From positions 1 through 33,761 of the IMG/VR virus record IMGVR_UViG_3300017737_000039: 33,761 bases of DNA. One strand, 5' to 3'. The notes beneath the pieces were generated by a model. The model was given only the letters and a program-made list of their open reading frames with translations, did not search any database and had not been told where the DNA came from. Position numbers and translations under genes: made by a program. The stretch is from a virus. How positions within the stretch are numbered: position 1 is the first letter of the stretch; each line of letters starts with the position of its first letter. Positions 20,965 through 29,280 of the stretch are shown here, one piece after another.

Positions 20965-21631
20965 AAACACAGTGAACGTACTAAAAAACTTTTCAACGAT
21001 CAATCCTAATCTATTGGTCAAAGAAGGTAGTACGATTACTACAATGTCAGCAATGAAAAACATTCTGGCAAAGGCAGATGTTGATGAACAATTTGATCAA
21101 CAATTTGCAATTTATGATTTAAATGAATTTTTGTCTAGTACAAGTTTATTTAAAACACCTGTTATTGATTTTGAAGATCAATATCTAACAATCAAAGAAG
21201 AGACTAGTAAAGGTACTAAACTAAAATACTTTTACTCTGACCCATCGGTAGTAACTAGTCCTAGTAAAATGATCACAATGCCAAGTGTAGATGTGACTTT
21301 TGAAATTACTAGCGAAACTCTTAATCAACTTAAAAAGGCTGCGTCTGTAATTCAAGCACCAGACCTTGTATTGAAAAAAGAGAATGGTCAAACTACTATG
21401 ACAGTATCCGATAAGAAAAATGATACTGCTAATAATTACTCTATCGAAGTAAATACTACTTCAGATAATTCTAAATCTTTTGAGTTTTATTACAAAGTAG
21501 AAAATCTAAAACTAATAACAGGTACTTATGATGTATCAGTTTCTTCTAAAAACATTAGTCATTTCAAATCAAAGACTAATAACTTGGAGTATTGGATTGC
21601 ATTAGAGCCTGAATCAAAGTATGAGGCTTAA
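20951..21631 (+). CDS. 45: Sliding clamp gp45
   Basis: Trimeric processivity clamp for the DNA polymerase and, in T4, the mobile enhancer of late transcription with gp55 and gp33. The 226 residues match T4 gp45 in length (228). Recognisable features are the N-terminal L-K-N-F-S-T-I-N-P-N-L-L-V-K-E-G-S, Y-D-L-N-E-F-L, F-x-I-x-S-E-T-L-N-Q-L-K-K-A-A and the C-terminal L-E-Y-W-I-A-L-E-P. GGAG at about 20938 precedes the ATG. gp44 starts 2 nt after its stop. Confidence 0.95.
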   Translation: MKLTENTVNVLKNFSTINPNLLVKEGSTITTMSAMKNILAKADVDEQFDQQFAIYDLNEFLSSTSLFKTPVIDFEDQYLTIKEETSKGTKLKYFYSDPSVVTSPSKMITMPSVDVTFEITSETLNQLKKAASVIQAPDLVLKKENGQTTMTVSDKKNDTANNYSIEVNTTSDNSKSFEFYYKVENLKLITGTYDVSVSSKNISHFKSKTNNLEYWIALEPESKYEA

Positions 21632-21633
21632 TA

Positions 21634-22569
21634 ATGGAAACATTTCTTTGGGTCGAAAAATATCGACCAACTAAGGTTGAAGATTGTATTCTTCCGTCTA
21701 AATTAAAACAGACCTTTCAAGAGTTTGTTGATGCAGGTCATATTCCTAATCTAATTTTATCTGGTAGTGCTGGAACTGGTAAGACTACTATTGCAAAGGC
21801 AATGGTTGAACAGATCGGTAGTACATGGATGATAGTTAATGGTTCAGAGGAATCTGGTATTGATGTATTAAGAACTAAGATTAAAAACTTTGCATCTACT
21901 GTATCACTTGAAGGTGGTCGTAAATATATAATTCTAGATGAGGCAGATTATCTAAATCCTCAATCAACACAACCTGCATTGCGTGGTTTCATGGAAGAGT
22001 TTCATAAGAACTGTGGATTTATTCTTACATGTAATTACAAAAACAGATTGATAGAACCTTTACAATCAAGATGTTCAAACATTGATTTTCAAATTAAAAA
22101 TGGCGAAAGAGTTAAACTTGCTCAATTGTTTTTTGAAAGAACTAAAGATATTCTTACAAAAGAAGATATTAAGTTTGAACCTAAAGCAATTGCAGAATTA
22201 ATTAATTCTTATTTTCCCGATTGGCGAAGAGTACTAAATGAATTACAAAGGTATTCAGCATCTGGTCAAATTGATGCTGGTGTTCTTTTAAATATTGGAA
22301 ATGAAAACTTAAAAGAATTAGTTTCTTTTTTGAAGGCAAAAGAATTTACAAATGTTAGAAAGTGGATTGTAAACAATCTAGACAATGACCCTGCGAGAGT
22401 CTATAGAACTATTTACGATAGTCTATACGATCATGTAGACCCTAGCACAATCCCTCATGCAGTTGTAATACTTTCAGATTATCAATACAAGTCAGCATTC
22501 GTAGCAGATCAAGAAATTAATATGCTTGCATGTATGACAGAAATAATGAGTCAGGTGAAATTCAAATGA
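21634..22569 (+). CDS. 44: Clamp loader large subunit gp44
   Basis: AAA+ ATPase that, with gp62, loads gp45 onto primer-template DNA. The 311 residues (T4 319) contain L-W-V-E-K-Y-R-P at the N-terminus, Walker A G-S-A-G-T-G-K-T (44-51), Walker B I-L-D-E-A-D-Y-L, and the arginine-finger S-R-C motif (LQSRCSNIDF). The gene sits directly after gp45. Unlike the usual arrangement, gp62 does not follow at once: a 2OG oxygenase gene begins in the gp44 stop codon (ATGA). Confidence 0.96.
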   Translation: METFLWVEKYRPTKVEDCILPSKLKQTFQEFVDAGHIPNLILSGSAGTGKTTIAKAMVEQIGSTWMIVNGSEESGIDVLRTKIKNFASTVSLEGGRKYIILDEADYLNPQSTQPALRGFMEEFHKNCGFILTCNYKNRLIEPLQSRCSNIDFQIKNGERVKLAQLFFERTKDILTKEDIKFEPKAIAELINSYFPDWRRVLNELQRYSASGQIDAGVLLNIGNENLKELVSFLKAKEFTNVRKWIVNNLDNDPARVYRTIYDSLYDHVDPSTIPHAVVILSDYQYKSAFVADQEINMLACMTEIMSQVKFK

Positions 22570-23090
22570 TTATATGTAAAGACAACTTTTTAGAAGAACA
22601 TATTTCTCAATTGATTGATGAATATGTACACAATGGTACATTCTCGTGGCATTGGCATTACAAGGCAAACAAAGAAGAACCAGATAGACATTGGCATACT
22701 TTGGCAGGTCATGACATAGAAGAAATGACAAAGAATGGTTTTGATTATCTAATTCCATTATGGGAAAGTATTCAAAACTTACCAGATGTTCCTAAAACAA
22801 AAATTGTAAGATGTTATTTTAATGCACATACACCAGGTGTTGAACCATCTATTCATCAAGACGATGGCGAAATGACTTATATCTACTATCCTAATCTTAA
22901 TTGGCATTTAAGTTATGGGGGTGGTACTACTGTTTATGATAAAGATTTATCTCAAGGTACTCTGTTAAACTACAAAGGCAATAGACTAATAGGATTTACT
23001 GCTAGTAATTGGCATCAAGCAATGCCAGTAACTAAGAAGTGTTTTCTATTAAGGACTTGTATAGTATTTAAGACAGAAAGAATTCAGTAA
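22566..23090 (+). CDS. 2OG-Fe(II) oxygenase between the clamp loader genes
   Basis: Predicted 2-oxoglutarate and iron dependent dioxygenase of 174 residues. Iron ligands are H97 and D99 (IHQDDGE) and H150 (NWHQA); R163 (LLRTCIVF) is the likely 2-oxoglutarate anchor. G-G-G-T-T-V-Y-D (118-125) is the usual strand between them. The N-terminus is Trp/His-rich (SWHWHYK). I start it at ATG 22566, overlapping the gp44 stop by 4 nt; a longer in-frame reading begins inside gp44 without support. The stop overlaps the gp62 start (TAATG). The substrate (protein, nucleotide or DNA base) is unknown. Many marine T4-like phages carry several such enzymes. Confidence 0.85.
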   Translation: MIICKDNFLEEHISQLIDEYVHNGTFSWHWHYKANKEEPDRHWHTLAGHDIEEMTKNGFDYLIPLWESIQNLPDVPKTKIVRCYFNAHTPGVEPSIHQDDGEMTYIYYPNLNWHLSYGGGTTVYDKDLSQGTLLNYKGNRLIGFTASNWHQAMPVTKKCFLLRTCIVFKTERIQ

Positions 23091-23485
23091 TGTACGAACT
23101 AAAAGATTATCTTAACTCTATAAACTTTCGTAAGAATAATCTCATGGATGGCGATGACCCTATGTGGGAAAAGAAATATCCTACATATATCGTTAATAAG
23201 TGCATAGCACCATTCAGCGACACTGTATCATTGATTAATGAAATGAATCGATTACACCATACAGATGCTAAAATGCAATATGATTTTTTACTAAATAGTG
23301 TTAGAAGTAGAAAACGATTTGCACCGTGGATGAAAGCAGGCAAGTCAAAAAATTTAGAGTATGTAAAAGAGTATTATGGTTATAGTAATGAGAAAGCAAA
23401 ATCGGCTCTTGGCATACTTAGTAATGAACAGATTATAGAGATTAAAAAGATATTGAATAAAGGTGGTAAGCATGGAAAACATTAA
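23090..23485 (+). CDS. 62: Clamp loader small subunit gp62
   Basis: Non-ATPase subunit of the clamp loader. The 131 residues are shorter than T4 gp62 (187), as I recall for marine relatives. Features are L-K-D-Y-L-N-S-I-N, D-D-P-M-W-E-K-K-Y-P-x-Y-I-V-N-K-C, D-T-V-S-L-I-N-E-M-N-R, L-L-N-S-V-R-S-R-K-R-F-A-P-W-M-K-A and E-Y-Y-G-Y-S-N-E-K-A-K, a pattern typical of gp62. The start overlaps the oxygenase stop (TAATG), and its end overlaps regA. Confidence 0.93.
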   Translation: MYELKDYLNSINFRKNNLMDGDDPMWEKKYPTYIVNKCIAPFSDTVSLINEMNRLHHTDAKMQYDFLLNSVRSRKRFAPWMKAGKSKNLEYVKEYYGYSNEKAKSALGILSNEQIIEIKKILNKGGKHGKH

Positions 23486-23885
23486 TTGGTCAAAAGAGCA
23501 AATGCTCGAAGTGATCTTAAAAGAGCCAGATGACTTTCTAAAAGTTAGAGAGACTCTTTCTCGTATTGGTGTTGCTTCAAGGAAAGAAAAAGTATTATAT
23601 CAATCTTGTCATATCCTACACAAACAAGGTAAGTATTACATTGTTCACTTTAAAGAACTATTTGCTTTGGATGGTAAGGATACCAATCTAACAGAAAACG
23701 ATATTGGTCGTAGAAACAGAATTGCTAATCTATTAAAAGATTGGGGTTTGGTTTCTATTCCTAAAGAAGATGATGACAACATGTCACCATTAAGTCAGAT
23801 TAAGATTATTTCGTTTAAAGATAAAAAGGATTGGGAACTAAAGACGAAATATAATATTGGTAAAAATCCTAAAGAAGTGAAGTAA
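23472..23885 (+). CDS. regA: RegA translational repressor
   Basis: RNA-binding repressor that in T4 blocks ribosome access to early mRNAs including gp44, gp45 and itself. The 137 residues (T4 122) contain the conserved F-L-K-V-R-E-T-L-S-R-I-G-V-A-S, L-Y-Q-S-C-H-I-L-H-K-Q-G-K-Y-Y-I-V-H-F-K-E-L-F-A-L-D-G-K and R-R-N-R-I-A-N-L-L-K-D-W-G-L-V, matching RegA throughout. The start is ATG 23472 with GGTGG before it; a longer GTG start at 23463 is less likely. The overlap with gp62 and the placement before gp43 follow T4 order. Confidence 0.95.
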   Translation: MENINWSKEQMLEVILKEPDDFLKVRETLSRIGVASRKEKVLYQSCHILHKQGKYYIVHFKELFALDGKDTNLTENDIGRRNRIANLLKDWGLVSIPKEDDDNMSPLSQIKIISFKDKKDWELKTKYNIGKNPKEVK

Positions 23886-23910
23886 ACATTAATACATTGA
23901 AGGTTATATT

Positions 23911-26382
23911 ATGAGGTTTTATACAAACATTGTGCCATGGGGTAATTCGTTACTCTTGCGTGAGGTGGTTGATGGTAATCGGGTTGCGAGAAAAATTAAA
24001 TATTCGCCAACTCTGTATTGTCCTGTCATGCGTGAAACTAAATTTAAAACCTTAAGTGGTAAGTATGTAACACCAATCAAACATCAAACTATTAAAGAAG
24101 CAAAAGAGTGGGTTGAAAATTATAAAGATCAACCTCATCTTGTTCATGGTAATACACAATTTCAGTATTCTTTTTTAAATGAAGAATACGGAAATGATTT
24201 TGATAAAGATAAAATTCTAATTACAACAATTGATATTGAGGTTGCTTGTGAAAATGGATTTCCTAACCCAGATGTGGCAGAGGAAGAACTATTATCTATC
24301 ACATTAAAAAATCAACAAAACAAAGAGATCGTTGTATTTGGTATAAGAGAATATACAACTGATCGTAAAGATGTAACTTATTTCAAATGTGAAAATGAAA
24401 AAGATATGCTTTATGATTTTATTAATTTCTGGCGATCTAATTACCCCGATATTATAACAGGTTGGAATACAGAGTTTTTTGATATTCCTTATCTGGTCAA
24501 TAGAATTAAAAATATTCTTGGCGAAGATGATGCTAAAAGATTATCACCATGGGGAGCTGTTCATTCAAAAGAAGTTTATCAGATGGGTAGAACCCAAATG
24601 GTTTATGACATTCAAGGTATTGCGGCTTTAGATTATTTTGATTTATATCGAAAGTTTACATATACTAATCAAGAAAGTTATAGACTAGATCATATCGCAT
24701 ATGTCGAGTTGGGTGTTAAGAAAGATGAAAACCCACATGAAACTTTTAGAGATTGGTATACAAAAGACTATCAATCATTTATTGATTACAATATTAAAGA
24801 TGTGGAACTTGTTGATGCATTAGAAGATAAAATGAAACTAATTGAACTATGTTTAACTATGGCATATGAGGCAAAAGTAAATTATACAGATGTTCTTGGT
24901 TCGGTTAGATATTGGGATGTTCTAATTCATAATTATCTTATGGATAAAGGTATTGTTATTCCACAAAAGAAAGTTACTAGTAAGAGTAGTAAGTATGCTG
25001 GAGCATATGTTAAAGAACCACAAGTTGGTATGCACAAATGGGTATTGTCTTTTGACTTAAACTCTTTGTATCCACACTTGATTATGCAGTATAATATTTC
25101 ACCAGAAACAATGAAGTCTGAACAAACTGTACCAGGCATGTCAGTTGATAAACTTCTTAACAAAGAGGTTGATACATCGGTTCTTGATAATGTGACAATG
25201 ACACCTAATGGTGCTTTGTTTAATACAAACAAACAAGGTTTCCTACCAGAGATCATGGCAAAGATGTATGAAGATCGGGTTAAGTACAAACAGTATATGT
25301 TAGAGGCAAAACAAAATTATGTAAATACAAAAGATGCTAAATATGTTAAACAAATATCTAAGTTTAATAATATTCAAATGGCAAAAAAGATTTCACTAAA
25401 CTCTGCCTATGGTGCGATTGGAAACAATTGGTTTAGATACTATTCTAATACAATGGCAGAAGCGATTACCACTTCAGGTCAATTATCTATTCGTTGGATT
25501 GAAAACAAGATTAATGAATACATGAATGATTTACTTAAAACTAAAGATAAGGATTATGTATTGGCATCTGATACAGATTCAGTTTATATTACATTTGATA
25601 AACTAATTGAAATGCTCAATCCTAAAAATCCTATTGACTTTCTTAATACTATTGCAAAAGAAAAGATTGAACCTTTTATTGATAAGTCGTATAAAGAACT
25701 TGCAGATTATTTAAATGCGTATGATCAAAAGATGCAAATGAAACGTGAAGTTATTGCAGACAAAGGTATATGGACTGCGAAGAAAAGATATATTCTTAAT
25801 GCTTGGGATGTTGAAGGTGTTCGATATAAAGAACCAGAACTCAAGATCATGGGAATAGAAGCAGTTAAGTCATCTACACCTGCGGCTTGTAGAGAAAAAA
25901 TTAAAGAGGCATTGAAGATATTAATGTCTGGTAGTGAAACAGATATGAATAAATTTATTCAAGACTTTAGAAAAGAGTTTATGACATTACCACCTGAACT
26001 AGTTGCATATCCTAGAAGTGTAAATGGTTTAAAAAAGTGGAGAGATCATTCTTCTCTATTTAAAAAAGGTGCTCCTATTCATGTTAAAGGTGCAATCTTA
26101 TATAATCATTTAGTTGAAAAAGAAAATCTAAATGGTAGGTATCCATTTATTCAAGAAGGTGATAAGATTAAATTCTTGTACATGAAACTTCCTAATTTAT
26201 ATCAATCATCATCTATTGCGTTTATTACAAAACTTCCAAAAGAACTAGACTTTAAAGTTGACTATGAATTACAATTTGAAAAATCTTTTGTAGAACCATT
26301 AAACTATATTATTGAAAAGATGAATTGGAGTGTTGATAGATCATATGGTACGCAAGGAACACTAGAGGACTTTTTCGCATGA
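23911..26382 (+). CDS. 43: DNA polymerase gp43, family B
   Basis: Replicative polymerase with 3'-5' proofreading, 823 residues (T4 898). Exonuclease motifs: I-D-I-E at about 107-110 (Exo I), W-N-T-E-F-F-D-I-P-Y (Exo II), Y-N-I-K-D-V-E-L (Exo III). Polymerase motifs: S-F-D-L-N-S-L-Y-P-H (motif A, about 380-389), K-I-S-L-N-S-A-Y-G-A-I-G-N (motif B) and A-S-D-T-D-S-V-Y (motif C, about 551-558). The C-terminus G-T-L-E-D-F-F-A matches the clamp-binding peptide of T4 gp43. AAGG at about 23899 precedes the ATG. The gene is intact, with no intron or split. Confidence 0.98.
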   Translation: MRFYTNIVPWGNSLLLREVVDGNRVARKIKYSPTLYCPVMRETKFKTLSGKYVTPIKHQTIKEAKEWVENYKDQPHLVHGNTQFQYSFLNEEYGNDFDKDKILITTIDIEVACENGFPNPDVAEEELLSITLKNQQNKEIVVFGIREYTTDRKDVTYFKCENEKDMLYDFINFWRSNYPDIITGWNTEFFDIPYLVNRIKNILGEDDAKRLSPWGAVHSKEVYQMGRTQMVYDIQGIAALDYFDLYRKFTYTNQESYRLDHIAYVELGVKKDENPHETFRDWYTKDYQSFIDYNIKDVELVDALEDKMKLIELCLTMAYEAKVNYTDVLGSVRYWDVLIHNYLMDKGIVIPQKKVTSKSSKYAGAYVKEPQVGMHKWVLSFDLNSLYPHLIMQYNISPETMKSEQTVPGMSVDKLLNKEVDTSVLDNVTMTPNGALFNTNKQGFLPEIMAKMYEDRVKYKQYMLEAKQNYVNTKDAKYVKQISKFNNIQMAKKISLNSAYGAIGNNWFRYYSNTMAEAITTSGQLSIRWIENKINEYMNDLLKTKDKDYVLASDTDSVYITFDKLIEMLNPKNPIDFLNTIAKEKIEPFIDKSYKELADYLNAYDQKMQMKREVIADKGIWTAKKRYILNAWDVEGVRYKEPELKIMGIEAVKSSTPAACREKIKEALKILMSGSETDMNKFIQDFRKEFMTLPPELVAYPRSVNGLKKWRDHSSLFKKGAPIHVKGAILYNHLVEKENLNGRYPFIQEGDKIKFLYMKLPNLYQSSSIAFITKLPKELDFKVDYELQFEKSFVEPLNYIIEKMNWSVDRSYGTQGTLEDFFA

Positions 26383-27200
26383 TAGATAGATTGCTTAGAA
26401 ATATAGTTGGTAATGAAACTGGCGGTCATGATGTTGCAATTTTGATGAGTGGTGGAACAGACAGTTGTACTTTATTATTTACAGCATTAAGACTAGGAAA
26501 GAAAGTACATTGTTACACTTTCAGACCAGAGAATGAAGATACTTATGATTCAATTAAAGCAAAAGAGATATGCGATATATTCAATGTTCCATTAACAACA
26601 ATTGATTTACCAGAAAAAAACATAGTAAAAGATTTTAAATTACTTGCATCAAAATATGATTGCAGAAAGAAAACACAATACGAATGTACATTTCCGTTGA
26701 TCTATACTTTTCCTAAAATTAAAGAGAAGTATATATTATCAGGTTTAGCTGCAGACGGATACTATGGTGTGAGTAAAAAAGCAATGATACACTTTAGACA
26801 TACACTAGAAAAGATGCAACAATTTAGACACAATTACTTTAAAGAAAATCCAAACCCAGCAGGTTATCTACAATTAAAACAATTTTGTCAAGAGTTTGAC
26901 AAAGTATTGTGTGTCCCATATCTAGATGATTCGGTCTACAATTATTTCTATACTAAAACATGGGAAGATATAAACAAACCATATCAAAAATATTTAATAC
27001 AAAGTAAATTTGAAGAGTTTAAAAAGATCAAAATTAAAGGACATATCAACTATCAATTGTGTGCTAAAGTTGATAAATTATTTGAAAAACTTCTTGACAA
27101 TAAGACTATAAATCTCTATAATCGTAAAAGAGTAATGGATATTTGTAGAGATTGGTATAACATAAATCAATCACAAGCAAACTTGGAGAACTTTTTATAA
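26379..27200 (+). CDS. Asparagine-synthetase-like PP-loop ATPase without glutaminase domain
   Basis: A 273-residue ATP pyrophosphatase. The PP-loop is S-G-G-T-D-S (24-29, in AILMSGGTDSCTLLF). A second block L-S-G-L-A-A-D-G-Y-Y-G (about 120-130) resembles the L-S-G-x-G-A-D-E-x-x-G of asparagine synthetase B. There is no N-terminal Cys glutaminase domain, so it would need free ammonia, another nucleophile or a partner. PP-loop enzymes adenylate carbonyl groups in amino acid, tRNA and nucleoside modification. The ATG overlaps the polymerase stop (ATGA) and the stop overlaps the C5 methylase start (TAATG). Function in the phage is unknown. Confidence 0.75.
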   Translation: MIDRLLRNIVGNETGGHDVAILMSGGTDSCTLLFTALRLGKKVHCYTFRPENEDTYDSIKAKEICDIFNVPLTTIDLPEKNIVKDFKLLASKYDCRKKTQYECTFPLIYTFPKIKEKYILSGLAADGYYGVSKKAMIHFRHTLEKMQQFRHNYFKENPNPAGYLQLKQFCQEFDKVLCVPYLDDSVYNYFYTKTWEDINKPYQKYLIQSKFEEFKKIKIKGHINYQLCAKVDKLFEKLLDNKTINLYNRKRVMDICRDWYNINQSQANLENFL

Positions 27201-28336
27201 TGAAATATAAACCATATTTATTGAAAGATGTTTACGCTGGAGAGGCGTTAAATAAATTTAGAGTAATATCTACCTTTGCAGGTGGAGGTGGTTCATCAAC
27301 AGGTTACAGACTTGCAGGTGGAAAGATACTTGCAATCAATGAGTTTGTTGAAGAAGCAAGAAATACTTACAGAGATAATTACCCTAACACACCAATACTT
27401 GATGGTGACATTAAAGAACTTACAGGTAAAGATTTTTTAGATATTACAAAATTAAAAGAAGGTGAACTAGAATTATTAGATGGTAGTCCACCTTGTTCAG
27501 CATTTAGTATGTGTGGTACTCTTGCAAGAGAGGGAACTGTACATAGTGATGGGTTTGGAAAAACTAAACAATATTCAGATGGCAAAACAGTAACTAACAT
27601 TGAAGATTTATTCTTTGAGTTTTTAAGAGTTGCTGATGTTATCAGACCAAAAACTATTATTGCAGAGAATGTTGAAGGTCTAACAGTTGGAGAAGCAAAA
27701 CAATACTTTAACAAAATACAAAATACATTTGAAGATATTGGGTATCAAGTAGTTGCAAAGGTACATGATTGTTCTCAATTTGGTGTTCCACAAAGGAGAA
27801 GAAGAGTTTTCTTTATGGCAGTTAGAAATGATATTATGGATGAAGTTGGTTTAAACTTTATGACTTTATCATCTTTATTTCCTACACCTAATAATACAAT
27901 AACAACTCTTGAGGGTGCATTTGACGGATTAGAATATGACCAAGAAGAAGTGGCAATGTTAACTGAAAAATGGAAAGAGACAGCATACTATAAACAAACA
28001 TGTGTATTGATGCCTCGTAATCCAGCAAAGGTTATTACAGGAACAGACTATCATCCTAAAGGTTGGCATTTTAATTTAAAGATTGCTTCACAGTTTCAAC
28101 CAAGTCCTACTATTACGGCAATGGGTGCAACAGAAAAAACTGCTGGAGTTTGTCATTGGAATGATGATAGAAAATTTACTTTGGGTGAACTAAAAAGAGT
28201 TACATCATTACCAGATGATTTTAAACTAACAGGAAAGTGGGCACAAAAAAGTGAAAGATGTGGTCGTATGGTACCTAGTTTAATGATGGCTCATCTTGCA
28301 GACTCAATGTATAAAAAAGTATTAAAGAATTTATGA
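27200..28336 (+). CDS. C5-cytosine DNA methyltransferase
   Basis: Predicted 5-methylcytosine methylase, 378 residues. Motif I is F-A-G-G-G-G-S-S-T-G-Y (26-36), motif IV with the catalytic Cys is S-P-P-C-S-A-F-S (C99), motif VI E-N-V (156-158), and motif VIII Q-R-R-R-R (198-202). The long target-recognition region (about 215-320) ends in F-T-L-G-E-L-K-R-V-T-S-L-P-D-D-F, the typical motif IX region. A closing G-R-M-V-P-S-L-M-M-A segment resembles motif X (G-N-x-V-P). It seems complete. No paired restriction enzyme is visible, as expected for a phage self-protection methylase. The start overlaps the stop of the PP-loop gene. Confidence 0.92.
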   Translation: MKYKPYLLKDVYAGEALNKFRVISTFAGGGGSSTGYRLAGGKILAINEFVEEARNTYRDNYPNTPILDGDIKELTGKDFLDITKLKEGELELLDGSPPCSAFSMCGTLAREGTVHSDGFGKTKQYSDGKTVTNIEDLFFEFLRVADVIRPKTIIAENVEGLTVGEAKQYFNKIQNTFEDIGYQVVAKVHDCSQFGVPQRRRRVFFMAVRNDIMDEVGLNFMTLSSLFPTPNNTITTLEGAFDGLEYDQEEVAMLTEKWKETAYYKQTCVLMPRNPAKVITGTDYHPKGWHFNLKIASQFQPSPTITAMGATEKTAGVCHWNDDRKFTLGELKRVTSLPDDFKLTGKWAQKSERCGRMVPSLMMAHLADSMYKKVLKNL

Positions 28337-28506
28337 GTAAAACACTAAGAAAAATGATTGTGAAAATTAGAATGTTATGGGCAGACATTAGAGGACATCA
28401 TGGTAAAGTTTGGGATTATGAACCAGGCGATTATTATATGGGAAATCATAAAGGACATAGAAAACATGAGGAGTTACATGAAAAGAACAAAAAGAAAAAA
28501 CACTAA
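28333..28506 (+). CDS. 57-residue basic small protein, unknown
   Basis: ATG at 28333 overlaps the methylase stop (ATGA) and the frame runs 57 codons. The product begins with a basic amphipathic helix (MSKTLRKMIVKIRMLWADIR), has a G-H-H-G-K-V-W-D-Y-E-P-G-D-Y-Y centre, and ends His/Lys-rich (EKNKKKKH). Such composition fits a nucleic-acid- or membrane-associated peptide. The ATGA overlap and the fact that it fills the gap between genes support it; there is no homology evidence. Confidence 0.55.
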   Translation: MSKTLRKMIVKIRMLWADIRGHHGKVWDYEPGDYYMGNHKGHRKHEELHEKNKKKKH

Positions 28507-28594
28507 TCATTACGATTTAGTTGAAGAATACAAATTAGACACTTGGGCATTTGTTGTATTCTTTGTTATTATGGGGGTAATATCATTATGGTAG
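28478..28594 (+). CDS. 38-residue single-pass membrane mini-protein
   Basis: ATG at 28478 is preceded by GAGGAG (28468-28473), a strong ribosome site. The product has a basic N-terminus (MKRTKRKN), a short acidic segment, and one C-terminal hydrophobic segment (TWAFVVFFVIMGVISLW) able to span the membrane. It overlaps the previous mini-ORF by 29 nt and the following methyltransferase-like gene by 7 nt. The frame is open further upstream to an ATG at 28400, but that start lacks a ribosome site. Confidence 0.55.
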   Translation: MKRTKRKNTNHYDLVEEYKLDTWAFVVFFVIMGVISLW

Positions 28595-29280
28595 ACTTTA
28601 CTTTTGCACACAGAGAAGAAGGTTTTGACGAACACATAGATAAAAGTATTCGTGGGTATCAACATTTGTTGAGTGACGTTGTATCTCTTTCTAGATATTT
28701 TATTGAACCAGATACAAATGTTTATGACATTGGTTGTTCAACAGGTAAAGTAACAGAAGCGTTAGTTAGAAAAAACGAAGATATTAATAATGTTACTTAT
28801 TATGGTATTGAAATTGCTGATGGGTTTGTCGATGCAATGCAAACTACACAGTCTAGAATTACAAAAGAATTTCCAAATTCAAAATGTGTATTCATGCAAG
28901 AAGATGCTAGACAGAAAGATATTAGAAATGCATCATTGGTTACTTCTATCTTTACTTTACAATTCATGCCTCAAAAAGATAGATCAGCATTAATTCAAAA
29001 AATTTATGACGGATTAAATGAAGGTGGTGCATTTGTCTTTGCAGAAAAAACTATTTGTGAAAGTGCTAAGTTTCAAGATATGATTACATTTAATTATTAC
29101 GATTACAAACGAAAGTTTTTTACAACGCAAGACATTATGGATAAAGAACAAACATTAAGAAACATGATGAAACCAAATACATGGCATCAAATTGAACAAT
29201 ACATGCATGATGCTGGTTTTAAGGATGTACAACCATTCTGGCGTAATCACATGTTCGTAGGGGCAATGGCAGTAAAATGA
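28588..29280 (+). CDS. CmoA-like SAM-dependent enzyme
   Basis: A 230-residue class I methyltransferase-fold protein that by eye aligns along nearly its whole length with E. coli CmoA, the enzyme making carboxy-SAM for tRNA wobble uridine modification. Matches: S-I-R-G-Y-Q-H-L-L-S (CmoA S-V-P-G-Y-S-N-I-I-S), motif I V-Y-D-I-G-C-S-T-G (45-53), N-A-S-L-V-T-S-I-F-T-L-Q-F (114-126), K-I-Y-D-G-L-N-E-G-G-A-F-V (138-150), and D-Y-K-R near 172. By my recalled alignment, R199 of CmoA, which holds the carboxylate of carboxy-SAM, is Glu187 here, so it may use ordinary SAM. The start is ATG 28588 with GGGGG at about 28574-28578; no CmoB gene is in view. Confidence 0.8.
   Translation: MVDFTFAHREEGFDEHIDKSIRGYQHLLSDVVSLSRYFIEPDTNVYDIGCSTGKVTEALVRKNEDINNVTYYGIEIADGFVDAMQTTQSRITKEFPNSKCVFMQEDARQKDIRNASLVTSIFTLQFMPQKDRSALIQKIYDGLNEGGAFVFAEKTICESAKFQDMITFNYYDYKRKFFTTQDIMDKEQTLRNMMKPNTWHQIEQYMHDAGFKDVQPFWRNHMFVGAMAVK

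Noticed and set aside
23911-26382. Intron or split in the DNA polymerase gene, as known in some T4-like phages
   Set aside because: All exonuclease and polymerase motifs lie in order in one uninterrupted frame.
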